64,000 nt of DNA from Sulfuriferula sp047300855 (GCF_047300855.1 NZ_CP170197.1:1240001-1304000), one strand, 5' to 3'. Positions 35,475-44,639 are shown, counted from the stretch's first letter. The notes: a model not told the origin generated them from the sequence alone. Numbers and translations: made by a program.

Positions 35475-35561
35475 GCCCAACGTAGAGCTAACCGGCTCGA
35501 CAAAGCGCAGCTTTGGCGAGTCCAGCGACCGAAGGGAACGAGGTTGAGCGCCGAGTTAGGT
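35475..35561 (-). repeat. attC site 2
   Basis: 87 bases. On the minus strand it starts with ACCTAAC (35555-35561) and ends with GTTGGGC (35475-35481), the two conserved 7-mers of attC sites (RYYYAAC and GTTRRRY). Inner complementary arms contain GCGCTCAACC and GGTTAGCTC-type boxes. The stop codon of the cassette 2 gene lies inside its first 7-mer, as is common in cassettes. Confidence 0.85.
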
Positions 35562-36314
35562 TGCATTTTCTGCCTGAGGTATGCCGAGTAACTTCGGGGC
35601 CGTGGCAAGAATATCTTGCGCTATCTTGAGCAAGATAAAATACGGAAGTGGTAACCCACCCATTTGATACTGCAGGAGATGGTGAACTGCAGCATCAAAG
35701 CTATTTTCCATATCTTCGTTCGTGCCCGCCGCAGATGGATGCGAACCATCGAGAGTGTTTGCGACTCTCCGAACAATCATTTCTCTGGTGATGGCTAGTT
35801 TCTTAAGGGCACCGTCTTCGGCGGGATACGACAGCCGTACAGCCTCTGCACCCATCCATTGCATGTAGTTGCAGCGCGTGACGTCTTCTGCTCCCAGTGC
35901 CTTGATTAAGGGTTGCTCGAAGGCCAAGCCGACGATGCAGTAGTTCTTTAGCTCCATTGCTCCATCGGCCCGGAGCATTACGGACGCTCCAATTGTGAAT
36001 GGGCTGTTGGGTTTGCCAAGCTCTGGGCCAGACGCGATTTGACCATTGCCTGCGTATGTGACGACCCCGTCCGGCATGTAGGAGAACACGAATCGCGTGC
36101 CGTGGGCTGCGCGCAGTACTTTCTTAGCTGGGATAGCAGTCTTGAATGCCAACGTTGTAGCGAATGCCGGTGCGATATTGGGAAGAGCCAGTTTTAGGTC
36201 TGCCCATACGCGAAGTGAATGCGAGAGATCGAGCAGTGAAACGTGGTCGTAGGTACGCACGGCGGCGGTGTAGTGACGTCTTAGTCGCTCCAGATGTAGC
36301 AGGACAGTTTGCAT
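35556..36314 (-). CDS. integron cassette 2: unknown 252-residue protein
   Basis: 252 residues from MQTVLLHLERLRRHYTAAVR. No recognised family. The protein looks soluble, with mixed helix and strand, including FSYMPDGVVTYAGNGQIASG and an acidic middle (TNEDMENSFDAAVHHLLQYQ). The stop codon is inside attC2. Its start lies only a few bases past attC1, so it is transcribed from the array promoter. Confidence 0.75.
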   Translation of the reverse strand: MQTVLLHLERLRRHYTAAVRTYDHVSLLDLSHSLRVWADLKLALPNIAPAFATTLAFKTAIPAKKVLRAAHGTRFVFSYMPDGVVTYAGNGQIASGPELGKPNSPFTIGASVMLRADGAMELKNYCIVGLAFEQPLIKALGAEDVTRCNYMQWMGAEAVRLSYPAEDGALKKLAITREMIVRRVANTLDGSHPSAAGTNEDMENSFDAAVHHLLQYQMGGLPLPYFILLKIAQDILATAPKLLGIPQAENAT

Positions 36315-36319
36315 GTGCA

Positions 36320-36387
36320 ACTTAACGTAGAGGTAACCGGCCTGCAGCGGCCTTATGCGGCAGGTCCGGTTGACCGCCGGGTTGGGC
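36320..36387 (-). repeat. attC site 1
   Basis: 68 bases. On the minus strand it runs from GCCCAAC (36381-36387) to GTTAAGT (36320-36326), matching the RYYYAAC and GTTRRRY consensus. Inside are GGTCAACCGGACC and its imperfect partner CCGGTTACCTC, with a GC-rich central stem. It separates cassettes 1 and 2. Confidence 0.85.
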
Positions 36388-36398
36388 GCGCACGAAAC

Positions 36399-36815
36399 TC
36401 ACTTAAGCTTCTCTCGCTCCACTGCCTCGATAAACCCGATGATTGTGTCCCGGGGCATTCCTTTGGTGGGCACCAAAATGGTTTGCCCTCCATTGGATGC
36501 AACGGAAATGACCGCTTTGCGAGTGAAGAAATATGCAACGATAAGAGCGACCGCCACAAAGAGCAAACCCCCTAGAGCGTCGCCACGCTGAGTGAAAGCG
36601 CCGACGATGGCTATAGCCGCGAGGATGAGTAGCAATGGAAATGATCTTGTAATGAGACCACAAGACGCCACCGAATCAAGAGTGATGCTAATTAAGTTCG
36701 ACCTTCCCCAAACTACAGAGTCGTAGCGCACCCGTTTTGTCGTGAGCACTAGAACATCGTTGTCGGAGCTGGTTACGATCTGCTCCCCAGGAATTAAAGC
36801 GATCTTGTTGCTCAT
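36399..36815 (-). CDS. integron cassette 1: PH-like domain membrane protein
   Basis: 138 residues from MSNKIALIPGEQIVTSSDND. The first 50 residues look like a bacterial PH-type domain (DVLVLTTKRVRYDSVVWG), followed by two membrane helices (FPLLLILAAIAIVGAF, then GGLLFVAVALIVAYFF) and a C-terminal continuation. The role is unknown. The start at 36815 follows AAGGGAGA; the frame extends to 36863 without a good start. It is the cassette nearest to attI and so the most recently acquired if the usual order holds. Confidence 0.75.
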   Translation of the reverse strand: MSNKIALIPGEQIVTSSDNDVLVLTTKRVRYDSVVWGRSNLISITLDSVASCGLITRSFPLLLILAAIAIVGAFTQRGDALGGLLFVAVALIVAYFFTRKAVISVASNGGQTILVPTKGMPRDTIIGFIEAVEREKLK

Positions 36816-36857
36816 TCGAGATTCTCCCTTGTCAATTTGTTGCGTGAATCCAAAAGC

Positions 36858-36864
36858 GCCCAAC
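36858..36864 (-). repeat. attI/first-cassette junction (GTTGGGC core)
   Basis: On the minus strand the 7-mer GTTGGGC lies between the intI gene and cassette 1. This is the expected core sequence at the attI-cassette boundary, where IntI inserts new cassettes. The exact attI extent cannot be told. Confidence 0.7.
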
Positions 36865-36871
36865 GTAATGT

Positions 36872-36914
36872 AGGCATCCTATTTGACGCAAGATATTGCG
36901 TCAAATAGTTGCCT
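36872..36914. promoter_or_regulatory. perfect 13-bp palindrome in the attI region
   Basis: CTATTTGACGCAA (36879-36891) and TTGCGTCAAATAG (36896-36908) form a perfect inverted repeat with a 4-base loop, extended by AGGCA/TGCCT after a short mismatch (36872-36914). It lies between intI and the first cassette, where both the intI promoter and the cassette promoter must lie. It is either a strong hairpin or an operator. It does not match the LexA consensus. Confidence 0.7.
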
Positions 36915-36984
36915 ATTTTTATTTTAAAAATTAAAATTCTAACAATTTCATTGTGTTGCATTGTTTTAGCCTATCCTACGAATT

Positions 36985-37965
36985 ATGGAAATTTCTTCAC
37001 CGCTAGCAGCGCCTAAATTACTGGATCAAGTGCGGGGAAAAATCCGCCTCAAGCATTACAGTATCCGTACCGAGCAGGCTTACGTGGATTGGATTAAACG
37101 CTTTGTGCTGTATTTTGACAAGCGTCATCCGCGCGATTTGGGCGCGGCGGAGGTAGAGCAGTTTTTGACGCATCTGGCCGTGAACGGAAATGTGGCTGCC
37201 AGTACGCAAAATCAGGCCAAGAGTGCTTTACTGTTCCTCTACAAAGAAGTGTTGGATATGGAATTGCCATGGCTGGATAAGGTGGAAAAGGCGCGGGCCT
37301 CCAGGCGCTTGCCTGTGGTGTTGACGCGCGACGAGGTGCAGGCTGTGTTGACCCGTTTGAGCGGGACGCATTGGCTGATTGGCAGCCTGCTCTATGGCAC
37401 GGGAATGCGCATCATGGAGGTTTTGCGGTTACGGGTGAAGGATGTGGATTTCAAGCGCCATGAAATTCTAATTCGTGATGGTAAAGGCGCTAAAAACAGG
37501 GTGACGATGTTGCCCGTCTCGCTGACTGTCGCTTTACAAACGCATTTGAGCCGGGTGCGCGAACTGCATGTTGCGGATTTGCAGCAAGGCTACGGGGCTG
37601 TGTATTTGCCGAATGCGCTGGCGCGCAAATATCAGGCGGCTGAACGTGAGTGGGCATGGCAATATGTTTTCCCGGCGGGCAAGCTTTCAACTGATCCGCG
37701 CAGCGGCGGGGTGCGTCGCCATCATGTGCAGGATCAATCCGTGCAACGTGCGATCAAACAGGCGGTACGCGATGCGAGCCTGACTAAACCTGCTACGCCG
37801 CATACGCTGCGCCATTCATTCGCCACGCATTTGCTTGAAGGCGGCTATGACATCCGTACCGTGCAAGAGCTATTGGGTCATTCGGATGTGGCCACCACGA
37901 TGATATACACCCATGTGCTGAACAAGGGCGGGCGCGGTGTGGCCAGCCCGCTGGACGCGCTGTGA
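36985..37965 (+). CDS. intI: integron integrase IntI
   Basis: 326 residues. It is a tyrosine recombinase with the catalytic Arg in LLYGTGMRIMEVLRL, the box HTLRHSFATHLL, the second His in LLGHSDVATTM and Tyr in IYTHVL. It contains the extra segment specific to IntI (AEREWAWQYVFPAGKLSTDP then RRHHVQDQSVQRAI), which places it firmly among integron integrases. Cassettes lie on the other strand, as expected. The stop overlaps the GTG start of miaA, an odd arrangement for intI. Confidence 0.96.
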   Translation: MEISSPLAAPKLLDQVRGKIRLKHYSIRTEQAYVDWIKRFVLYFDKRHPRDLGAAEVEQFLTHLAVNGNVAASTQNQAKSALLFLYKEVLDMELPWLDKVEKARASRRLPVVLTRDEVQAVLTRLSGTHWLIGSLLYGTGMRIMEVLRLRVKDVDFKRHEILIRDGKGAKNRVTMLPVSLTVALQTHLSRVRELHVADLQQGYGAVYLPNALARKYQAAEREWAWQYVFPAGKLSTDPRSGGVRRHHVQDQSVQRAIKQAVRDASLTKPATPHTLRHSFATHLLEGGYDIRTVQELLGHSDVATTMIYTHVLNKGGRGVASPLDAL

Positions 37966-38900
37966 CGGGACTGCCGCCGGCAATTTTCCTGATGGGGCCG
38001 ACGGCTTCCGGCAAAACCGGGCTGGCGGTGGAACTGGCGCAACGGTTGCCGGTGGAGATCATCAGCGTGGATTCGGCGCTGGTGTACCGCGATATGGACA
38101 TTGGCACGGCCAAGCCAGATGCGGCGACGCTCGCTGCCGCGCCGCATCATTTGATCGATCTGATTGACCCGACCGGGGTGTATTCCGCCGCGCGCTTTTG
38201 TGACGATGCGCTGGCCTTGATGGCGGACATCACCGCGCGCGGGCGGGTGCCGTTGCTGGTGGGCGGTACCATGCTGTATTTCAAGGCGTTGCGCGAGGGG
38301 TTGACGGATTTGCCACAGGCAGATGCGGGCTTACGTGAAGTCATTGAGGCCGAGGCTGCAGATCGGGGTTGGCCGGCATTGCATGCCGAACTGGCGCGGC
38401 TGGACCCTGAATCCGGAGCGCGTTTGCAGCCGACCGATACGCAGCGTATCCAGCGCGCGCTGGAAGTGGTGCGGCTGACCGGCAGGCCGATGTCGGATTA
38501 TTGGCGCGCCGGGCGCGCGGCCGCATTGCCCTATCAACTGTTGCAGATTGCACTAGTGCCGGCAGACCGGGCGTTGCTGCATGAACGGATAGCACAGCGT
38601 TTTGATGCCATGCTTGGCGCCGGACTGATTGAAGAGGTACGCGCCTTGCGCGAGAAATACCCACTGGATGCTGCGATGCCATCCATGCGTTGTGTCGGCT
38701 ACCGGCAGGTGTGGGATTATCTGGAAGGTGGGTATGGTCGGGACGAGATGCGTGATCGTGGCATTTTTGCCACACGGCAACTGGCCAAGCGCCAATTGAC
38801 CTGGCTGCGCGGGATGCAGGACATCATCCAGATCGAACCCGGCAGAGCAGAGGCCGGCCAGAAGGTATTGTCGATGGTGACTGCTGAGCTGGCTCGCTAG
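37962..38900 (+). CDS. miaA: tRNA dimethylallyltransferase MiaA
   Basis: 312 residues. The P-loop LMGPTASGKTGLAVELAQ and the motifs VDSALVYRDMDIGTAKP and AVGYRQVWDYLEGGY (here RCVGYRQVWDYLEGG) are those of MiaA, which adds a dimethylallyl group to A37 of tRNAs reading UNN codons. The start is GTG at 37962, overlapping the intI stop (GTGA), so its translation is coupled to intI. An ATG at 37992 would remove the P-loop and is not plausible. Confidence 0.97.
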   Translation: MTGLPPAIFLMGPTASGKTGLAVELAQRLPVEIISVDSALVYRDMDIGTAKPDAATLAAAPHHLIDLIDPTGVYSAARFCDDALALMADITARGRVPLLVGGTMLYFKALREGLTDLPQADAGLREVIEAEAADRGWPALHAELARLDPESGARLQPTDTQRIQRALEVVRLTGRPMSDYWRAGRAAALPYQLLQIALVPADRALLHERIAQRFDAMLGAGLIEEVRALREKYPLDAAMPSMRCVGYRQVWDYLEGGYGRDEMRDRGIFATRQLAKRQLTWLRGMQDIIQIEPGRAEAGQKVLSMVTAELAR

Positions 38901-38914
38901 CGGGGACAATCCAC

Positions 38915-41900
38915 TTAAATGGGAAGCAGCTGGTGCAAGGGCATGGGTTTTTCAACCCCGTAACCTTGTGCGTAATCGATGCCGATTTCTTTGAGCTTGG
39001 CGAGAATGGCATCGTTTTCCACATATTCGGCGATGGTGAGCAGGCCAAGCGAGTGTCCGACTTCGTGCATGGATTTGACCATGGCAAAATCGGCAGGATC
39101 CTTCAGCATATCGCGGACAAATGCGCCGTCAATTTTCAGGTAATCCACCTTGAGGCCCTTCAGATAGGCGAAGGAAGAATAGCCGCTGCCAAAATCATCC
39201 AGTGAAAAACGGCAGCCGTAAGCCTTGATTTTGTTTATAAATGTCTGGGCGGCATCCAGTCTTTCTATGGCTGCGCTCTCGGTTACTTCGAATATTATTT
39301 TCTCAGTCGGAAGATCGTTTTTGTCCAGCGCATCCTGGATAAAATCAAGGATGATTTCGTTGACCAGCGACAGCCCGGAGAGATTAATCGAGAAGCCGTT
39401 CAGGGCGCCAAGCCGTGTGGCGTTTTCCCGTATCCATTGAAAGCTGCTGCGCAGTACCCACAGATCAAGATCGGGGCTGCGTTTCCAGCGTTCGGCGGCG
39501 CGAATGAGGTCAAATGGCTGGATGCCCAAACTGTCGTTCAGGCCGAGGAGGATTTCGTAATGGGGTAAAGCCCCGTTACCGGCAAGCACCGGCCGAATTT
39601 TTTGACAACGCAGGTACAACAGGTCTTCGCTGAGTGCCTTGTCGATTATCCCGGCCCACTCGAAAAGTGCCTGCTCGGATTGGATGTGCACGTTGCTGTT
39701 CTCATATCGCTGAACCGTATTTGAACCCATCGATTTAGCAGCCACGCAGGCCGAGCCCGCATTTTGCATGAGCGTGGAGGGGGAATCCATATCTGCAGTA
39801 AGCTCCGCAATGCCTGCGCTTACCCCTAGCACAAAGCTTTTGCCCTGACATGTAATGCGGTGTTCCTTGATCAGGGAGACCATGTTTTGAGCAGCGGAAT
39901 AGGCATTATCCAGGGTGCGCCCTCTGAACAGGACCGCAAAGGTATCTTCGCCCAAACGCGAAAACAGGTCATTGGGCTGAATCTCCTTGCTTAAAGATTC
40001 CACCATGGCCAGTAACGAGGCCTCAGCCTCGTTCTGGTCGCAACTATGGTAGATGGCCTTGAGCTGGTCGAACATCATCAGGCACAGAATATCGCTTTGA
40101 TTGTCTGCACCACCGGCAACGAAAATCTTCTCCAGCTGGCTGACCATCCCCTTGCGGTTTAACAGGCCGGTTTCAGGGTCGTGCGTTGCCTGGTGGTAGA
40201 GCCGTTCGTAGGCATCGAGCATTACCTTGTGCGCCGAGCGCTCCATGAATGGCGCATCGAGCGCAGGTATTTTGATGGCCATACCGTTCTGGATTGCCTG
40301 ATGCAATTCGTGCTGCTCCAGATGACGTTTTTTGGTTGCCGAGCGATTGGCAAACACGAATCGGGTTTGCGAAACGTTCGACCAGACCAGCTGGTGAGGT
40401 ACCTGGATGCCCTCCTGCTCGAAGGACAGCCAGTCCCCTATATGCAACTGATGGATTTCTGCGTCGCCTGGGTTGTACTGGTCTGTGGCATTGGTGTGAT
40501 CCGAACCATGGAACTGAAATTCGATGGGCTGTTTTCCCTGCAGCTGTTTTGACAAGCTTTGCGTGATCTCTTCAATGGCGTCTTCGTTGTGCAGTATTTC
40601 TTTCAGCTTTGCAGAGATATAGGTGACAAGGTTTTGAATTTTTTTTGCGTCGATTCCCGCGTTGATCACATCCGGAGCCAGCAATTCGAGCAAGTCATCC
40701 AGTAGCGCCAAGGCGTGCTGGTGTTCCGTGCTGTCCTGGCCTTCGCGCAGGGAGGTCAATTGAAGATAATGGCGCCAACCTGCATCGAGTAAAAACGGGA
40801 TAATTTTCGGCACCATTTTGCCGCCCAGGGATGAATGAATTTGCTGTTCGACTTGATCCCGAACCAGATAGATTTTTTCTCCGCCCTCACTAATCAGTTG
40901 GATCCGGTTCGCGTTTTTTTTCCGGACATTTTCGACGGGTTTGAGCAGATTCGCCAATATTCCGTTGACCTCTTCGAAGACCGCGGGGTTGGTCTCGTAA
41001 TTGTCTACTATGCGGTTGGCCAGTTGATGCAGGAGCTTGAGCAGCTTGGGGTCGAAAATCTTCCCCAAATCATCGGCGGCCACGTAGTAGCGCTCGAACA
41101 GGTTTACCGTATGGCGGGCAGGATGCGCATCCGATTCCAGAAATTTTTCGTCCAGCAAAGCCAGCTTGAGCAGTGGCACCTCAAGTTTTTTGAGTATGGA
41201 ACGAATGTCCGAACCCAGTACATCGTCCGCAAGGGGTTTGCTGACCAGCGCGTCAAACAGCCGAATGGCCTGAAAGTATTTATCCTTGCTGGTTTCGCTG
41301 TCATCGAGCTGCGGCAACTCCGTAGTCAGCCGCCGCTTGATCGAAATATGATCGTTCTGTTCGGCCCCGGTGCTTTGCCGGAGCCTGACGTTATCCAGCA
41401 CATCGAGGATCTGTTTCAGATTGGCTCTGCCCTCAATGATGCTGGTGCCCGAGGCAGGCTGCATGCCATATCCGGCGTTATATTCCTGTGTGTGATGGGC
41501 AGCATTGAACAGGCTGTTCATCGCGGGTATCAGGCTGTTCGAGCGGTTGGCAGATGCGTCTGTCCAACCCGGGTGGCCGCCGAAAACGGAATGGTCGATC
41601 GGTGTTTTGAATTCCGTTTTAGAATTACTCAAATACTGGAGCAGATTGTCCAGTTTGTAGTCACGCTGCTCGTTGTCGGAGTCTGAAGCAGCGCCCGTCG
41701 GGTGTCGGGTGGACGCCGGTTCGTTCTCCAGACCGGATCCGGACACCTGAGGGCCACGGTTTTTGGTGGTGTCGAAATCCTTTGCTTTCTGAACCGTTGT
41801 ACGGTCTTGGGCTGCAGCGATTTTGGCATTTCTGGTCGATGGCACGAATGCGACAGCTTCGTTCAGGCCTTGATAAAATTCTTCAAAAGAACGGGACAAG

Positions 41901-42808
41901 GATTCAAAAAAAGCCTTGTACAGGACGGCTCTGATTGGATTGCTCAGCTTGATATCTGATATGGCTTTGCGAAAAGTTTGAAAGATGAAATACGGGCCGT
42001 ATGGATTATCGTGTGCAGTGGTGGCTTTGGAAACCAGCACCTTATATCGTATTAGAAAATTTTCTATTGCAGACTGGTGTTCAAACCCCAATTCATTGAT
42101 CACCTGGGAGACATTTAACCAGTCCTCGAAGTCGTCGATATCGACCAGCGATAATTTTTCGCTTTGCTGCTGATCGGGTGAAGTGGGGCGTTGATCGAAT
42201 AATTGCTGGAGATACGGCGCCCCCAGAAATGCCTGCTCGATTTCTGGGCGTCGGGAAGAAAGCAGCGGATAGAGGCTTTGGATAAATCGGATCGCGGTGA
42301 AATCAGAGATATTGCTGGCAGCTATAGCCAGTTTGTTATCCACGGTTTCATAAAAATTCTGGATCGCATCTTTAATGAATGCATGAAATTGCTTGTGGCA
42401 TGAGGCCCTGGCTGCATCCAGCTGATGTTGCGGAAAGGCTTGTGTAGAAACCGATTCGGTATCTGATGCGCTTTCTTTGGCTATGCGTGTCAAGTCAAGG
42501 AACGCATTCATCGGGAAGTTTTCTACGGCGATTCCCAGCGAATTCTGGTTAATCCTTACGACATTTCCTGCGAGTCGATATACATCCTCGCCTGCCGGAT
42601 CCGAACGAAATTCAATGGTTACTGTCTGATCCTGGAGCTGGACAACGGATGCGAGATTTGCACTGGATCCCGTTAATGAGACGAGAATGCCTTTAGGGCA
42701 AAAGTCATGGATCTCGCATTGGAATAGCCCAGCCCAGCTATTTTTAAGCATTGCGGGCTGCAATACCCAGTACCGTTTGTATTGGCGTCTTTCAGCAGAT
42801 CGATTCAT
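38915..42808 (-). CDS. PilZ-DUF1631-GGDEF-EAL protein
   Basis: 1297 residues. A PilZ-like domain (about 1-100; RRQYKRYWVLQPAML, CPKGILVSLTGS) binds cyclic-di-GMP. DUF1631 spans roughly 130-780. A GGDEF domain (about 830-1030) has a degenerate signature, SRLGEDTFAVLF instead of RxGGDEF. An EAL domain (about 1060-1290) keeps most catalytic residues: HYEILLGLND (EIL in place of EAL), FSINLSG, IFEVTES, LDDFGSGYSS, YLKIDGAFV and DYAQGYGVEKP. It is probably a c-di-GMP phosphodiesterase whose GGDEF domain is regulatory. Its gene converges with miaA. Confidence 0.88.
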   Translation of the reverse strand: MNRSAERRQYKRYWVLQPAMLKNSWAGLFQCEIHDFCPKGILVSLTGSSANLASVVQLQDQTVTIEFRSDPAGEDVYRLAGNVVRINQNSLGIAVENFPMNAFLDLTRIAKESASDTESVSTQAFPQHQLDAARASCHKQFHAFIKDAIQNFYETVDNKLAIAASNISDFTAIRFIQSLYPLLSSRRPEIEQAFLGAPYLQQLFDQRPTSPDQQQSEKLSLVDIDDFEDWLNVSQVINELGFEHQSAIENFLIRYKVLVSKATTAHDNPYGPYFIFQTFRKAISDIKLSNPIRAVLYKAFFESLSRSFEEFYQGLNEAVAFVPSTRNAKIAAAQDRTTVQKAKDFDTTKNRGPQVSGSGLENEPASTRHPTGAASDSDNEQRDYKLDNLLQYLSNSKTEFKTPIDHSVFGGHPGWTDASANRSNSLIPAMNSLFNAAHHTQEYNAGYGMQPASGTSIIEGRANLKQILDVLDNVRLRQSTGAEQNDHISIKRRLTTELPQLDDSETSKDKYFQAIRLFDALVSKPLADDVLGSDIRSILKKLEVPLLKLALLDEKFLESDAHPARHTVNLFERYYVAADDLGKIFDPKLLKLLHQLANRIVDNYETNPAVFEEVNGILANLLKPVENVRKKNANRIQLISEGGEKIYLVRDQVEQQIHSSLGGKMVPKIIPFLLDAGWRHYLQLTSLREGQDSTEHQHALALLDDLLELLAPDVINAGIDAKKIQNLVTYISAKLKEILHNEDAIEEITQSLSKQLQGKQPIEFQFHGSDHTNATDQYNPGDAEIHQLHIGDWLSFEQEGIQVPHQLVWSNVSQTRFVFANRSATKKRHLEQHELHQAIQNGMAIKIPALDAPFMERSAHKVMLDAYERLYHQATHDPETGLLNRKGMVSQLEKIFVAGGADNQSDILCLMMFDQLKAIYHSCDQNEAEASLLAMVESLSKEIQPNDLFSRLGEDTFAVLFRGRTLDNAYSAAQNMVSLIKEHRITCQGKSFVLGVSAGIAELTADMDSPSTLMQNAGSACVAAKSMGSNTVQRYENSNVHIQSEQALFEWAGIIDKALSEDLLYLRCQKIRPVLAGNGALPHYEILLGLNDSLGIQPFDLIRAAERWKRSPDLDLWVLRSSFQWIRENATRLGALNGFSINLSGLSLVNEIILDFIQDALDKNDLPTEKIIFEVTESAAIERLDAAQTFINKIKAYGCRFSLDDFGSGYSSFAYLKGLKVDYLKIDGAFVRDMLKDPADFAMVKSMHEVGHSLGLLTIAEYVENDAILAKLKEIGIDYAQGYGVEKPMPLHQLLPI

Positions 42809-42907
42809 AAGTAATCGGTACCAGAAAGTATGTTGCTCTTGGATAAATTAACGTTTTTTTTGCACGCAGTCACTAATATCCTGGCCTGTCTCGTTGAGCT
42901 TATTTTG

Positions 42908-44248
42908 TTATGTGGATTTGTCTGTGACTATTACCCGGGCACTTCCACTCGCCAATCGGATGCTGAGGGATTCATCAATTCGAATTTGATCGCTGCTATG
43001 AACAATAACGCCATGCTCGTTTAGCACAATACTGTAACCGCGTTGGAGCACCGCTTCCGGGTTGAGATGGTGCAGGTGACTGACAAGACGAGCGGTATTC
43101 TGTCGGGTATGGGTGAGATGCCGGTGCATGGCCCTTACCAGTCCGACAGCCTGGGTAGCCAGTATAGCCTGCCGGGTGGAGAAGTCGGGGCGCGCTTGCT
43201 GCAGTCGCCGGGCGAGTACACGCTGGTGCCAGCTGCGCCGTTCCTGTGCGGTTGCCATCGCCTGATGCAGGCGCTGGTTGAGATTGCCAAGGGCAGCTTG
43301 GCGTGCTTCCAGTCTACGCCCCGGATGAATGAGCCGACGTGCCAGGTAGTCGAGGTGTTGGCTGAGGGTATCAAGCTGATGCCGTGCCTGACGCAGCAGT
43401 CTGGCCTGGTGAAGCGCCAATTTGTGGATCAGGTCGGTGCGATTTGGGCTGACCAGTTCTGCCGCCGCCGTGGGAGTTGGGGCGCGCAGGTCGGCAGCGA
43501 AATCGGCGATGGTGAAGTCGGTTTCGTGGCCGATACCGCACACGACGGGGATCGGGCTGGCGATGATGGTACGCGCCACGGCTTCTTCGTTAAACGGCCA
43601 TAGGTCTTCAATGTTGCCACCCCCCCGGCACAAAATCAGTACATCGCATTCGGCTCTTCGATACGCGCTCTGCAGTGCGGCCACGATCTGCGGCGCGGCG
43701 TCCGCTCCCTGAACGGGTGTTGGATACAGCACTATTGGCAAACCCGGCATACGCCGTTTGAGAGTAGTGAGCACATCACGCAATGCTGCCGCCTGGAGCG
43801 AGGTGACAATGCCAATGCATTGTGGAAAGCGGGGCAGACTGCGTTTGCGTGCTGACTCAAACAGGCCTTCCCGCTCCAATTTTCCCTTGAGTTGTTCGAA
43901 CGCTTCGAACAGCGCACCCAGTCCGGCGCGGCGCAACGTATCCACCTGTAGCTGAAATTCGCCGCGCGCTTCATATAGCGTTGGTGTAGCGCGTACTTCC
44001 ACCTGCATCCCATTTTCCGGCCGCCAGTCAATAAATTGATTGCGGCCTCGAAACATGACGCAGCGCACCTGGGCGCTGGCGTCTTTGAGCGAAAAATACC
44101 AATGCCCCGAGGCCGCTCGCGTGAGGTTGGAAATTTCGCCCGCGACCCAGGTTAGCGGAAGCGTTTGTTCCAGCATTTCGCGTGCCAGGCGATTGAGTGC
44201 GCTGACACTAAGCGGTGGAGTGAGAGGAGATAACAGGGGGGCGATCAT
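42908..44248 (-). CDS. xseA: exodeoxyribonuclease VII large subunit
   Basis: 446 residues from the ATG at 44248. An OB domain comes first (LPLTWVAGEISNLTRAAS), then the XseA catalytic domain with GIVTSLQAAALRDVLTTL, ILCRGGGNIEDLWPFNEE and VCGIGHETDFTIADFAADLR. XseA with XseB degrades single-stranded DNA to short pieces. The frame extends upstream to 44278 from a GTG, but that adds a poor N-terminus. XseB is not in the window. Confidence 0.96.
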   Translation of the reverse strand: MIAPLLSPLTPPLSVSALNRLAREMLEQTLPLTWVAGEISNLTRAASGHWYFSLKDASAQVRCVMFRGRNQFIDWRPENGMQVEVRATPTLYEARGEFQLQVDTLRRAGLGALFEAFEQLKGKLEREGLFESARKRSLPRFPQCIGIVTSLQAAALRDVLTTLKRRMPGLPIVLYPTPVQGADAAPQIVAALQSAYRRAECDVLILCRGGGNIEDLWPFNEEAVARTIIASPIPVVCGIGHETDFTIADFAADLRAPTPTAAAELVSPNRTDLIHKLALHQARLLRQARHQLDTLSQHLDYLARRLIHPGRRLEARQAALGNLNQRLHQAMATAQERRSWHQRVLARRLQQARPDFSTRQAILATQAVGLVRAMHRHLTHTRQNTARLVSHLHHLNPEAVLQRGYSIVLNEHGVIVHSSDQIRIDESLSIRLASGSARVIVTDKST

Positions 44249-44278
44249 GTTTTTGTCAAGAAGTTCTTCCACAGTCAC

Positions 44279-44639
44279 GGGAATTTAACAGGTGCTTTGA
44301 ACATAGTGGGTTGATGCAATAGGTGTTTTTTGTAACTTTATGTTTTTAAAAGAAAATTATTAGATTAAAAATACAGCGACGGATAAAAATTCTTTATCCG
44401 CTGGTTACTTAGGGGCGTGCCGAACAGGTTACCCACAAAGTTATCCACAGCTTTTGTGGGCAACTTGAAAAAATGCTTACGAGCTGGCATGTTAGCCTTC
44501 TCTTTACAGTTGCATTATGAGCAATATGCGCTAAGCAGTGCAAATTGGAAATGGCAATATCGATAGTTCAGTAACGACCCTTGCCCAAACTGGCTTGCCG
44601 AGCTAAAGTGACGCACGTTTTCGATTCGGGAGTTCATGC
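44279..44639. promoter_or_regulatory. intergenic region with a DnaA box in a hairpin
   Basis: No gene seen. TTATCCACA (44441-44449), a perfect DnaA box, sits in the loop region of the inverted repeat CCCACAAAG (44432-44440) and CTTTTGTGGG (44451-44460). The left half (44290-44400) is AT-rich. The region is the shared upstream of xseA (minus) and the exbB-type gene (plus). Confidence 0.6.

Noticed and set aside
36858..36914. LexA box controlling intI
   Set aside because: The CTG-N10-CAG pattern is not present in the palindrome or in the intI upstream region.
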